Source of the DNA: Psychrobacillus psychrodurans
GTDB taxonomy: Bacteria; Bacillota; Bacilli; Bacillales_A; Planococcaceae
Length of the DNA stretch: 64,000 nucleotides
Assembly: GCA_900114885.1 (NCBI GenBank)
Contig: FOUN01000002.1
Span: forward strand, 124,001-188,000
Direction of reading: 5' to 3'
Below the pieces are notes generated by a model, which worked only from the letters and a program-made list of their open reading frames with translations, was not told the DNA's origin and did not search any database. Of the stretch, positions 56,542 to 64,000 are shown piece by piece. The position numbers and the translations under genes were made by a program. The stretch's first letter is position 1. Each line of letters begins with the position of its first letter.

Positions 56542-56692
56542 TAGGATGTGCGCCTTTCAAGCCGCATGAGTGCGAAGAATGGGACTTCAAAAGGTTGTAT
56601 GAGCGGGCCGCTTTTGCTGTGACGAGCTTTACGCAGGAGCAATAGCGATCATGTCTGAAGGCTCATGCGTAGTGTGTGGCAAGCCCACATCC
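56542..56692. repeat. GC-richer intergenic element of unknown type
   Basis: About 150 bp bounded by GGATGTGCGCC and an inverted GGCAAGCCCACATCC (GGATGTG/CACATCC perfect), with interior GAGCGGGCCGC and several short dyads. It has a higher GC content than the flanks and no coding signal. It lies between an intact GC-rich repeat and the second 21-bp array. Confidence 0.4.
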
Positions 56693-56707
56693 GTATAGAG
56701 ACTATTT

Positions 56708-56727
56708 AGATGGAGATATCTCCATCT
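56708..56727. other. 20-bp perfect palindrome
   Basis: AGATGGAGAT is followed immediately by its exact reverse complement, with no loop. It sits 10 bp before the second GCAAGTAA array and could be a protein-binding site. Confidence 0.7.
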
Positions 56728-56737
56728 TCGATACCAT

Positions 56738-56830
56738 TTACTTGCGATAATTTTGACTATACTTGCGCTCCTGTATAGGTTTACTTGTGGGTAATGTTGC
56801 ATTACTTGCACTCGATGTTGATTTACTTGT
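56738..56830. repeat. 21-bp periodic array, inverted orientation (five units)
   Basis: TTACTTGC or TTACTTGT (one ATACTTGC) starts at 56738, 56759, 56781, 56802 and 56823, spacings 21, 22, 21 and 21 bp. On the minus strand this is the same GCAAGTAA/ACAAGTAA core as the array at 34078. Spacers differ. The remaining sequence to 57010 shows only the ribosome site of the next gene. Confidence 0.88.
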
Positions 56831-57010
56831 GAAATGGAATATTTATCTAATAGTAAAGTTGAATTGCGCATATCTGAGCAGAATATTACAAAATAAATAT
56901 ATAGATTATGTCAAATCATCTAGACTTATCTTTAAACTTGATAAAAATTTGAACTCTTCTTGAGTAGAGCATATGATAGAAAGAGCAAATAAGAAGGTGG
57001 GCCCCTGAAA

Positions 57011-60000
57011 ATGAAAATTAGTGACTTTTCCATAAAAAGACCCGTATTTACAACTGTTATTATGTTCTTAATCATTATTCTGGGTGGGGTTTCATTTTTA
57101 AAAATACCTGTTACCTTAATACCAGATTTAAATCCGCCAATCGCAGTAGTTGTCACGAATTATCAAGGGGCAAGTCCTGTTGAGGTAGATGAGAAAATTA
57201 CGAAGCCTTTAGAATCTTCACTTAGCACTTTACCAGGTATTGAATCTGTTAATAGTACATCCCAAGAAGGAGCTAATTTCATCCTATTAGAATTCGATTG
57301 GTCTACGGATATGGATGCAATTCAGCTAGATGTCATGCAACGTATTGATATTACACCTCTTCCTGAAGGTGCAGATAAACCAAGATTCTTGAAGTTTGAT
57401 CCTGCACAATTTCCAGTCATCCAACTGTCATTGAATACGAAGGATTCTAAAACAGATATTCAGTTTATAGCGGAGCAATTAGAGAAAGAATTGTTAAGAA
57501 CTGAAGGAGTTGCTAGTGTTAATGTATCTGGTTCTTTGATTGAAGAAGTGCAGATTTTATTGGACCAAGAGAAATTAAAAAGCAAAGGACTTACACAAAC
57601 GGATATTGTACAAGTCATTCAAGCTAATAATATTTCACTTCCAGGTAACCCCATTGAAACAGACGAGAATAAATCATTGACTACTAGGATAATTAGTACG
57701 TTAACATCTGTCGAGGATATAAAAAGTTTGGTAGTAACAGTTAACCCATTGGATGGATCGAGTGTCACGATTGCTGACGTAGCTGCTGTCAAATTAACGA
57801 AGCAAGATCAATTTTCCGAAACTAGAGCAAATGATGAACCTGCTGTTTTACTATCTGTTTTCCAAGAATCTAGTGCTAATACAGCTAATGTCTCCACAGC
57901 TTTCCAAGAAGCATTAGAAAAGCAACTGGAAAAAAATGAGTTTAAGGATGTAAAAGCAAATATACTTTTTGATCAAGGGGATTATGTGAAAATTGCTATT
58001 AGTAATATCGGAACCACCCTAATAACGGGTGGAATATTGGCAATGATTATCTTGTTTTTATTCCTAAAAGGCATTAGAAGTCCGATTATTGTAGGTGTAG
58101 CAATTCCATATTCAGTAATTGTAACCTTTGTTCTTATGTATTTTGCTGGGTTTTCACTTAATATTATGACGTTAGGTGCACTCGCGCTTGGTATTGGGAT
58201 GCTTGTAGATAACTCCATTGTAGTTATTGAAAATATCGAGCGGCATTTAGGGTTAGGAAAGACACCAAAAGAAGCCGCCAGTATTGGCACAAAGGAGGTA
58301 GCAGGTGCTATTACTGCCTCTACTTTAACAACTATAGCTGTTTTTGTGCCTGTTCTGTTTTTATCCGGTTTAATTGGACAAATATTTACTGAATTTGCAC
58401 TTACGATTTCATTTAGTTTGTTTGCGTCATTGGTAGTAGCTCTTACTGTTATTCCAATGATGGCAAGTAAATTACTGAAAAAAACTAAAGGAAACCTTGA
58501 AGCTAAAAGAAGAAGGTCAAAAGCATATAATAATTTTGAGCGTTCGATTAAATGGACTTTAGGTCATCGTGCAATGATATTAATGATCACTGTTATTCTT
58601 TTAGTTGTTTCAGGAATCGGTTTATTCCGAGTTGGAACAGAGTTTTTGCCAGCAACTGATGAAGGATTTGTAACTATTTCAGCAACTCTTGAAAAGGGCT
58701 CTTCTTTTAAGGCTACAGATAATGTTGTAAATAAAGTGGAAGATGTCCTACAAAAAGAGAAGGATATAGAGGTTTATGTGAGTTTTGTCGGTGGCAGTCA
58801 AGAAGGGCAGTCGAGAGGGAGTTCAAGCTCCAATACAGCTGAAATTTCAGTGAAATTAAAAGCATTAGAGGATAGAAACCGTTCTGTTTTTACCTTTGTA
58901 GATGAAGTACAGCCAAAGGTGGTAAAAGCTGTAGGAGGTACCGCAGAAATTAATTTCAATGTGCAGACTGCTTCTGGATCTTCTCCAAATGTAGTGTCAT
59001 TTACTGTTTCATCTAATAATAAGACCACGTTGGACACAGCAGTAAACAAATTACAACAAGATTTGGAAAGCTTAGAGGGAGTTGTAGAAGTTACAAATGA
59101 TTTAAGCACAAAAATGGAAGAAATCCAGATTAATGTCATTCGAGACAAGGCTACGGAGTATGGAATAGCACCAGCTCAAATTGCGCAGACCGTTAATAAT
59201 ATTACAAGAGGGGTATTAACTTCTCAAATTATTGATGAAAATGACCAAGTATTAGGTGTTTATGTGAAATATGATGAGTTATATCGAAGTAACTTGGAAC
59301 AATTAAAGCAATTGCAGTTACGAACTCCATCGGGCCAGTATATTGCCCTACAGGATGTGGCAAATGTAGAAATAGCAGAAGGACCTGTCGTAATTCGAAG
59401 TGTTGACCAAGCTAGTGCGGTATCATTTTCAGTAAAATATGAGTCCATGTATTCGTTAGGTGAAATGTCTGATTTAGTTGATGAGATTATACAAGATCAG
59501 AAATTGTCAGAGGATATTGCAGTATCTTATGGCGGTGATCGAGAATTATTGGATAACTCCAAGAATGATATGATACTGGCAGTATTACTTGCAGTGGTAT
59601 TAGTATTTATTGTTATGGCAGCACAGTTTGAATCATACAAATACCCTTTTGTCGTTATGTTTACTGTACCACTTGTAGTCATAGGTATCTTTATAGGACT
59701 CTTTACTACTAATTTACCAATCAGTATTTCAGCCATAATTGGAGTTTTAATATTGGTTGGAATTGTTGTAAATAATGGTATCGTATTAGTCGATTATATA
59801 AATCAACGCAAAATAGATGGAATGTCTTCATACGAGGCAATTATTACATCTGTCCGCGATAGAGTCCGACCGATATTGATGACTGCGTTGACGACAATAT
59901 TAGGACTCGTACCTTTAGCTTTAGGAATTGGGGAAGGTACTGAGATTAATCAACCTATGGCGGTTACTGTTATTGGAGGATTAATAAGTTCTACTTTTCT

Positions 60001-60070
60001 TACTCTATACGTAGTTCCAGTTATATATAGTTTTTTTGATAAAGAAACTAGATATAATAAAGTATCGTAA
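57011..60070 (+). CDS. swrC: RND family efflux transporter, SwrC/AcrB type
   Basis: A 1019-residue inner-membrane RND pump with 12 predicted helices in two repeats and two large external loops. It opens MKISDFSIKRPVFTTVIMF, has LGALALGIGMLVDNSIVVIENIERH in helix 4 (paired Asp of the proton relay appear as GMLVDNS), AGAITASTLTTIAVFVPVLFLSG, and LVGIVVNNGIVLVDYIN near the end. In B. subtilis SwrC (YerP) exports surfactin and is needed for swarming. No adaptor or outer-membrane partner is present, as expected for a monoderm. AAGGTGG lies before the ATG. Confidence 0.93.
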   Translation: MKISDFSIKRPVFTTVIMFLIIILGGVSFLKIPVTLIPDLNPPIAVVVTNYQGASPVEVDEKITKPLESSLSTLPGIESVNSTSQEGANFILLEFDWSTDMDAIQLDVMQRIDITPLPEGADKPRFLKFDPAQFPVIQLSLNTKDSKTDIQFIAEQLEKELLRTEGVASVNVSGSLIEEVQILLDQEKLKSKGLTQTDIVQVIQANNISLPGNPIETDENKSLTTRIISTLTSVEDIKSLVVTVNPLDGSSVTIADVAAVKLTKQDQFSETRANDEPAVLLSVFQESSANTANVSTAFQEALEKQLEKNEFKDVKANILFDQGDYVKIAISNIGTTLITGGILAMIILFLFLKGIRSPIIVGVAIPYSVIVTFVLMYFAGFSLNIMTLGALALGIGMLVDNSIVVIENIERHLGLGKTPKEAASIGTKEVAGAITASTLTTIAVFVPVLFLSGLIGQIFTEFALTISFSLFASLVVALTVIPMMASKLLKKTKGNLEAKRRRSKAYNNFERSIKWTLGHRAMILMITVILLVVSGIGLFRVGTEFLPATDEGFVTISATLEKGSSFKATDNVVNKVEDVLQKEKDIEVYVSFVGGSQEGQSRGSSSSNTAEISVKLKALEDRNRSVFTFVDEVQPKVVKAVGGTAEINFNVQTASGSSPNVVSFTVSSNNKTTLDTAVNKLQQDLESLEGVVEVTNDLSTKMEEIQINVIRDKATEYGIAPAQIAQTVNNITRGVLTSQIIDENDQVLGVYVKYDELYRSNLEQLKQLQLRTPSGQYIALQDVANVEIAEGPVVIRSVDQASAVSFSVKYESMYSLGEMSDLVDEIIQDQKLSEDIAVSYGGDRELLDNSKNDMILAVLLAVVLVFIVMAAQFESYKYPFVVMFTVPLVVIGIFIGLFTTNLPISISAIIGVLILVGIVVNNGIVLVDYINQRKIDGMSSYEAIITSVRDRVRPILMTALTTILGLVPLALGIGEGTEINQPMAVTVIGGLISSTFLTLYVVPVIYSFFDKETRYNKVS

Positions 60071-60086
60071 TATTCAGAAAAAAGCG

Positions 60087-60116
60087 GAAGAGTCTTCATT
60101 TGAAGGCTCTTTTTAC
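60087..60116 (+). terminator. Terminator after swrC
   Basis: AGAGTCTTCA pairs with TGAAGGCTCT (one G-T) around a 2-3 base loop, then T4. Confidence 0.8.
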
Positions 60117-60142
60117 GTATAATGAGAAAAGGGGTGTATCGT

Positions 60143-61231
60143 ATGACGAAAGCACTAATAACTGGATTTCCAGGTTTTTTAGCAAAAAATATTATAAAAG
60201 AATTACACGAGCAACAGGTTTATACGAAGATTTATGTCCTAGTTCTTCCTTCTCAAAAGGGAGTAGCGGAAAGTATGATTGGGGAAATTTATCAAGATCA
60301 ATTATATACTTCCTTTATAGAAATAGTAGAGGGAGATATTACAGTTCCTAATGCGGGGATACATCAAGATATTCTTAGAGAGTTAAGAAAAGAAGTTGAA
60401 TATGTTTGGCATCTTGCCGCTATTTATGATTTAGCTGTATCGAAAGAAATTGCATGGAAAGTGAATGTTCATGGTACAGAAATGTTTAATAAATTAGTAA
60501 CACAATTCTCCAAACTAAAGCGATATATCTATTTTAGTACAGCATATATAGCAGGTTTGCGAGAAGGCAAATTATTAGAAACGGAATTAATTAGACCAGA
60601 GGGTTTTAAAAATTATTATGAGGAAACAAAATATGAGGCAGAATTACTTGTTGAAAAGTTAAAGGAAATAATACCTGTTACAATTATTCGACCAGGTATT
60701 GTAAGGGGACACTCAGAAACCGGAGAAACAATTAAGTTTGATGGCCCGTATTTCTTTGTTAACATGATTTCAAACTTGAGGAAGCTTCCTTTCCTACCAT
60801 ACTTAGGTAAATCAAGCGCATCTATTAATGTTGTACCTATTGATTATATTACAAAGGCATCCATCTATTGTTCATTTAGTGATGAAGCATTAGGACAAAC
60901 CATACATTTGACCGATCCCAGACCATATCCAGCAGAAGTGGTTTATAAAGCATTTGTAAAAGAAATCACTGGAAAGTATCCAAGAGGAAGGTTACCATTA
61001 TTAATAGCAAGATCCTTTGTTGCCCTATTTCCAGTGCGGAAATTTTTACAGGTAGAAAAAGAAACGTTAGATTATTTAACTTGGAACGCAACATTTGACA
61101 CGACAAATGCCGAATCCATTTTAAAAAAAGGGAAAATAACATGCCCAGATTTTATACTGTCTATCCCAGCTATGATTACATTTTATAATGCCCATAAAGA
61201 CGATTCAACATATCATATTCCTTTAAAGTAA
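60143..61231 (+). CDS. SDR family NAD(P)-binding protein (acyl-CoA reductase/male-sterility-like)
   Basis: A 362-residue extended short-chain dehydrogenase: TGFPGFLAKNI cofactor loop, EGDIT, HLAAIYDL, STAYIAG, and YEETKYE as the Tyr-x3-Lys catalytic pair, then TIIRPGIVRG. The type resembles NAD_binding_4 (male-sterility/thioester reductase) enzymes. ATG 60143 follows AAAAGGGG and gives MTKALITG; the frame start at 60122 is before that site. Substrate unknown. Confidence 0.85.
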   Translation: MTKALITGFPGFLAKNIIKELHEQQVYTKIYVLVLPSQKGVAESMIGEIYQDQLYTSFIEIVEGDITVPNAGIHQDILRELRKEVEYVWHLAAIYDLAVSKEIAWKVNVHGTEMFNKLVTQFSKLKRYIYFSTAYIAGLREGKLLETELIRPEGFKNYYEETKYEAELLVEKLKEIIPVTIIRPGIVRGHSETGETIKFDGPYFFVNMISNLRKLPFLPYLGKSSASINVVPIDYITKASIYCSFSDEALGQTIHLTDPRPYPAEVVYKAFVKEITGKYPRGRLPLLIARSFVALFPVRKFLQVEKETLDYLTWNATFDTTNAESILKKGKITCPDFILSIPAMITFYNAHKDDSTYHIPLK

Positions 61232-61238
61232 TAATTAG

Positions 61239-61266
61239 TTTACAAAAGTTTGGAATATGTTATAAT
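61239..61266 (+). promoter_or_regulatory. Promoter of the manganese riboswitch transcript
   Basis: TTTACA (61239-61244) and a perfect TATAAT (61261-61266), spaced 16 bp, about 35 bp before the riboswitch core. Confidence 0.7.
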
Positions 61267-61291
61267 TAATAACATAATTAAATAGACTCTT

Positions 61292-61378
61292 GACTAACGT
61301 CAAAGGGGAGTAGCTATAGGGAAACCTATTTCATAGTCGTCATTACGTGGTTTTTGCCACCGGTTATGATAGCAATTT
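61292..61378 (+). promoter_or_regulatory. yybP-ykoY manganese riboswitch
   Basis: The class hallmarks are present: AAAGGGGAGTAGC (about 61302-61314), TCGTCATTACG (about 61337-61347) and CCGGTTATGATAGC closing the stem. This RNA senses Mn2+ and turns on exporters, usually by disrupting a terminator, which follows at 61396. It precedes a TerC-family gene, the classic partner. Confidence 0.95.
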
Positions 61379-61395
61379 TTTTAAATTTTGCTTAG

Positions 61396-61433
61396 CAAGA
61401 CCTTTGCCTTTTTTAAAGGCAGGGGTCTTTTTA
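61396..61433 (+). terminator. Riboswitch-controlled terminator
   Basis: AAGACCTTTGCCTTT pairs with AAAGGCAGGGGTCTT around a short loop, then a T-rich run, between the aptamer and the coding start. It is the likely expression platform. Confidence 0.88.
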
Positions 61434-61454
61434 TATGCAAAAAGGAGGACTTTG

Positions 61455-62225
61455 ATGGACGCGTCATTATTGTTAGAGTACGGATGGGTAATATTAGTAT
61501 TAGTTGGTTTAGAAGGGTTACTAGCTGCTGACAATGCGGTAGTAATGGCGGTAATGGTGAAACATTTACCAAAAGATCAACAGAAAAAAGCGTTATTTTA
61601 TGGATTATTAGGTGCGTTTGTATTTAGATTTTTAGCGTTATTTATGATCACTTTCTTAGTGAATATTTGGCAAGTTCAAGCAATAGGAGCAGCATACTTA
61701 TTATTTATTTCGATTAAACATATCTATGATCAGCGGAAAACTCCGGGACCACATTTAGACGTGGAAGGTATGGAACCTAAAAAAGGCTCTGGATTCTGGA
61801 TGACTGTATTAAAAGTAGAGCTGGCAGATATAGCATTTGCAATAGACTCTATGTTAGCTGCAGTTGCAATCGCGGTAACATTACCACATTGGGGAGAATT
61901 TGAAATCGGTGGTATAAATGGTGGGCAGTTTGCAGTAATGTTCATTGGTGGAGTTATCGGTTTGATAATTATGCGATTTGCAGCACATAAATTCGTTCAG
62001 TTACTGGAAAAAATGCCTACATTAGAAACAGCGGCATTCTTAATAGTAGGATGGGTTGGGGTTAAACTTGCGGTTATGACATTAGCACATCCGAATGTTG
62101 GAGTGTTAGATGAGCATTTCCCTCACTCTACTCCTTGGAAGATGACATTCTGGATTATATTACTTGGGATAGCAATTGGTGGTTACCTACTAGGTGTTGC
62201 GAAACAGAAAAAAGAGGCTAATTAA
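61455..62225 (+). CDS. ykoY: TerC family manganese exporter (YkoY/MeeY-like)
   Basis: A 256-residue integral membrane protein of the TerC family, with 7-8 helices. GLEGLLAADNAVVMAVMV and VELADIAFAIDSMLAAVAIA carry the paired acidic and Asn residues that bind the metal. In B. subtilis YkoY (MeeY) exports Mn2+ and supports metalation of secreted enzymes. ATG 61455 follows AAAAGGAGG; an open frame from 61347 runs through the riboswitch and is rejected. Confidence 0.93.
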   Translation: MDASLLLEYGWVILVLVGLEGLLAADNAVVMAVMVKHLPKDQQKKALFYGLLGAFVFRFLALFMITFLVNIWQVQAIGAAYLLFISIKHIYDQRKTPGPHLDVEGMEPKKGSGFWMTVLKVELADIAFAIDSMLAAVAIAVTLPHWGEFEIGGINGGQFAVMFIGGVIGLIIMRFAAHKFVQLLEKMPTLETAAFLIVGWVGVKLAVMTLAHPNVGVLDEHFPHSTPWKMTFWIILLGIAIGGYLLGVAKQKKEAN

Positions 62226-62229
62226 ATTA

Positions 62230-62279
62230 GGGAGTGTAAAAAGTTAGTTTTAACTATCTTTTTACGCTTTTTTTTTTTA
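62230..62279 (+). terminator. Terminator after the TerC gene
   Basis: AGTGTAAAAAG pairs imperfectly with CTTTTTACGCT around a loop containing a second small stem (TAG/CTA), followed by a very long T run. Confidence 0.88.
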
Positions 62280-62323
62280 CAATGAGATAATGATTACTTG
62301 GAATGCCGAAAGGAAATAAAATT

Positions 62324-63676
62324 ATGAAGCAACCACAAATAAAAAAGAAATTAAAATTTACACCAGCTCAAGTAATTGTCACTTATTATTTCATTGCAAT
62401 TGCTATTTCTGTTATTCTTCTACGTTTACCAGGTGTACATAAACCAGGGGTTGAAGTAGCGTTTATCGATAGTTTGTTCACTGCAGTAAGCGCTGTTTCC
62501 GTTACTGGTTTAACTGCTGTTAGTATTTTAGATACATACAGTGTATTTGGCTACTTTATGCTTATTCTTATTCTACAACTTGGCGGAATTGGGATTATGT
62601 CATTAGGAACATTTATTTGGTTAATTGCAGGTAAGAAGATTGGACTACGTGAAAGACAATTAATAATGGTCGATCATAATCAATCCAGTTTATCAGGTGT
62701 TGTTCATCTGATTAAAGAAATAGTTAAAATCCTTCTACTTATTCAAATTATCGGTGCGATATTATTAACTTTATATTTTACACAGTATTTTGATACGTTA
62801 AAACAAGCAGCGATGCATGGAATTTTCACATCTGTGTCCGCAACAACTAATGCAGGATTTGACATTACTGGGCAATCATTATTTGCATACCATAATGATT
62901 ATTTTGTGCAAACGATAACAAGTATATTGATCGTATTTGGAGCAATAGGTTTTCCTGTTTTAATTGAAGTAAAAGAATTTTTATCGAACAAAAACAAGAA
63001 CTTTCGTTTTTCTTTATTTACAAAGCTAACGACAATCACATATGGAGCGCTTCTGCTTTTTGGAGCAGTTATGATATTTTTATTAGAACTTTTTAATTCC
63101 TTTAAGGATATGCCATGGCATGAGAAGTTTTTTACTGCATTTTTCCATTCAGTATCTACACGATCAGCCGGTTTGACGACTATGGATGTTACACTATTTA
63201 GTGAAGGTACCAATTTTTTAATGAGTGTTTTAATGTTTATAGGGGCTTCACCAAGTTCTGTCGGGGGTGGAATTCGTACTACAACTTTTGCTATTGCGCT
63301 TCTTTTTCTAATCCATTTTTCAAGAGGAAAAGATAATATTCAAGTATTTAATCGAGAAGTACACTTAATAGATGTCTATCGATCATATGCTGTTATTATT
63401 CTGGCTTTAGTCATGGTTTTCACAGCTACATTGTTACTTTCCGTTACGGAGCCTGATGTACCAATTTCCTCTCTAATATTTGAAATAACATCTGCTTTTG
63501 GAACATGCGGTATGAGTCTTGGTATTACGGAGGATTTGTCGAATATAGGGAAAATAACTATAATGGTTCTGATGTTTATAGGAAGAGTAGGTTTAATTTC
63601 TTTCTTGTTTACACTAGGAGGAAAGCATAACAAAACAAAATATCATTATCCAAAAGAACGCGTAATTATTGGATAA
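62324..63676 (+). CDS. ktrB: Potassium channel subunit, KtrB/KtrD type (TrkH family)
   Basis: Potassium-translocating subunit, 450 residues, with four M1-P-M2 repeats. The four selectivity-filter glycines are visible in SAVSVTGLTA, SATTNAGFDI, STRSAGLTTM and FGTCGMSLG. It works with a cytoplasmic RCK subunit (KtrA/KtrC), which is not encoded nearby, so it may be a KtrD-type orphan. ATG 62324 follows GAAAGGAAAT; ATG 62303 precedes that site. Confidence 0.92.
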   Translation: MKQPQIKKKLKFTPAQVIVTYYFIAIAISVILLRLPGVHKPGVEVAFIDSLFTAVSAVSVTGLTAVSILDTYSVFGYFMLILILQLGGIGIMSLGTFIWLIAGKKIGLRERQLIMVDHNQSSLSGVVHLIKEIVKILLLIQIIGAILLTLYFTQYFDTLKQAAMHGIFTSVSATTNAGFDITGQSLFAYHNDYFVQTITSILIVFGAIGFPVLIEVKEFLSNKNKNFRFSLFTKLTTITYGALLLFGAVMIFLLELFNSFKDMPWHEKFFTAFFHSVSTRSAGLTTMDVTLFSEGTNFLMSVLMFIGASPSSVGGGIRTTTFAIALLFLIHFSRGKDNIQVFNREVHLIDVYRSYAVIILALVMVFTATLLLSVTEPDVPISSLIFEITSAFGTCGMSLGITEDLSNIGKITIMVLMFIGRVGLISFLFTLGGKHNKTKYHYPKERVIIG

Positions 63677-63760
63677 TATTAAAGAGGTTGGGACAGAAGT
63701 AGAAATTTATAGGATTAGGAGAAAGCTATATTAAATGATGGATATTTAATGAAATTTATT

Positions 63761-63852
63761 GGAATGGAGGGGCGACTCCTACGGGAATAGCGTGACGCCT
63801 GAGACTACAGGCTCAGGCCACGCCCGTGGAAAGCGTCCCTGGAATGGAAACC
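63761..63852 (-). repeat. GC-rich repeat copy nested in the terminal-inverted-repeat element
   Basis: GGCGACTCCTACGGGAATAGCG opens and GTGGAAAGCGTCCC closes, in the opposite orientation to the copy at 56307; the interior has the inverted pair GCCTGAG/CTCAGGC. Confidence 0.8.
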
Positions 63853-63870
63853 AATTTTATGCACAGCAAA

Positions 63871-63907
63871 AAAACAGCATTTTTCTCACAGAGAAAAATG
63901 CTGTTTT
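63871..63907. terminator. Perfect 17-bp hairpin
   Basis: AAAACAGCATTTTTCTC and its exact reverse complement flank the loop ACA. The A-run/T-run ends would allow termination in either direction, including for the potassium-channel gene upstream. Confidence 0.75.
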
Positions 63908-64000
63908 GGCTCTGTCCCACCTCATTTTAAGAAATAGGAAAGTATTTATAAATGACCTGGGAACACTGTGTTTGCAGTACCCTATAAAAATGAATAATGC

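Larger units (their letters stand above)
63684..63923. mobile_element. 240-bp intergenic element with terminal inverted repeats
   Basis: The left end GAGGTTGGGACAGA (63684-63697) is nearly the exact inverse of the right end TCTGTCCCACCTC (63911-63923). It encloses a GC-rich repeat copy (63761-63852) and a perfect 17-bp hairpin (63871-63907). It carries no gene. Size and ends suggest a MITE-like or transcribed structured element; no target-site duplication is obvious. Sequence from 63924 to the window end shows nothing further. Confidence 0.55.

Noticed and set aside
56629-56871. 80-residue minus-strand frame over the second 21-bp array
   Set aside because: Repeated QVN/QVM and ASI/ASK segments come from the 21-bp periodicity; the 22-bp slip changes frame and no ribosome site is seen.
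61347-61454. N-terminal extension of the TerC protein
   Set aside because: It would be translated through the yybP-ykoY riboswitch and its terminator; AAAAGGAGG immediately before ATG 61455 gives the real start.

Overview
The window is AT-rich DNA from an endospore-forming Bacillales bacterium, most likely a Planococcaceae relative of Lysinibacillus, Psychrobacillus or Solibacillus. Evidence: strong AGGAGG-type ribosome sites, TTG starts, spore genes (cotO, exsY/cotY-like, spoVAC-D-E, spoVIF, a YjcZ-type peptide), T-box and yybP-ykoY RNA elements, and a gene order that tracks the B. subtilis app-trpS-opp-spx-mecA-coiA-pepF-yjbH-to-yjbO and yjcF-G-H regions. I saw no tRNA, rRNA, CRISPR-cas locus, transposase gene or prophage.

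Layout. 1-4.8 kb: an App-type peptide ABC transporter (ATPase cut by the window edge, two permeases, binding lipoprotein). 5-6.6 kb: trpS with its T-box and a DUF3899 protein. 6.9-12.7 kb: oppABCDF. 13-19.4 kb: a DUF4015 putative glycoside hydrolase, then spxA, mecA, coiA, pepF (redox stress control, ClpC adaptor, competence, peptidase). 20-32.2 kb: an eight-gene exopolysaccharide locus inserted between pepF and spxH (yjbH), which are neighbours in B. subtilis. 32.7-38.7 kb: spxH, yjbI, yjbJ, yjbK on the minus strand, then yjbL, relQ, nadK, yjbO on the plus strand. 39-44.8 kb: mgtE and a sporulation block. 45-49 kb: yjcF-G-H, pgpA-like, nuclease lipoprotein, AlkA-like glycosylase. 49.5-56.2 kb: aldehyde dehydrogenase, GGDEF-EAL protein, M42 peptidase, release factor 3. 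57-63.7 kb: SwrC-like RND pump, SDR protein, manganese riboswitch with a TerC-family exporter, Ktr-type potassium channel subunit.

The most interesting system is the 20-32.2 kb locus: a monoderm Pel polysaccharide cluster. It encodes a beta-helix exoprotein; a GalE-like epimerase fused to a PelD-like c-di-GMP receptor (GGDEF motif lost, I-site RxxD kept at the canonical spacing); PelE; a PelA-type deacetylase; the PelF glycosyltransferase; PelG fused in frame, through an embedded lipobox, to a CotH-type kinase domain; a VTC-domain protein; and a DUF4956 membrane protein. A core Pel synthase is established knowledge. The two fusions and the CotH/VTC/DUF4956 tail suggest, as inference, a phosphoryl-transfer or anchoring step coupled to Pel export. 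A GGDEF-EAL protein at 51-53 kb has the reciprocal pattern (intact GGDEF, I-site aspartate lost).

Non-coding structure is rich. Two arrays of the octamer GCAAGTAA recur at an almost exact 21-bp period (six units at 34.1 kb, five inverted units at 56.8 kb). A GC-rich repeat family is present in five copies at different stages of decay, one of them nested inside a 240-bp element with terminal inverted repeats near the right end. Structured leaders that I cannot assign to a known class lie before the Pel locus and before mgtE.
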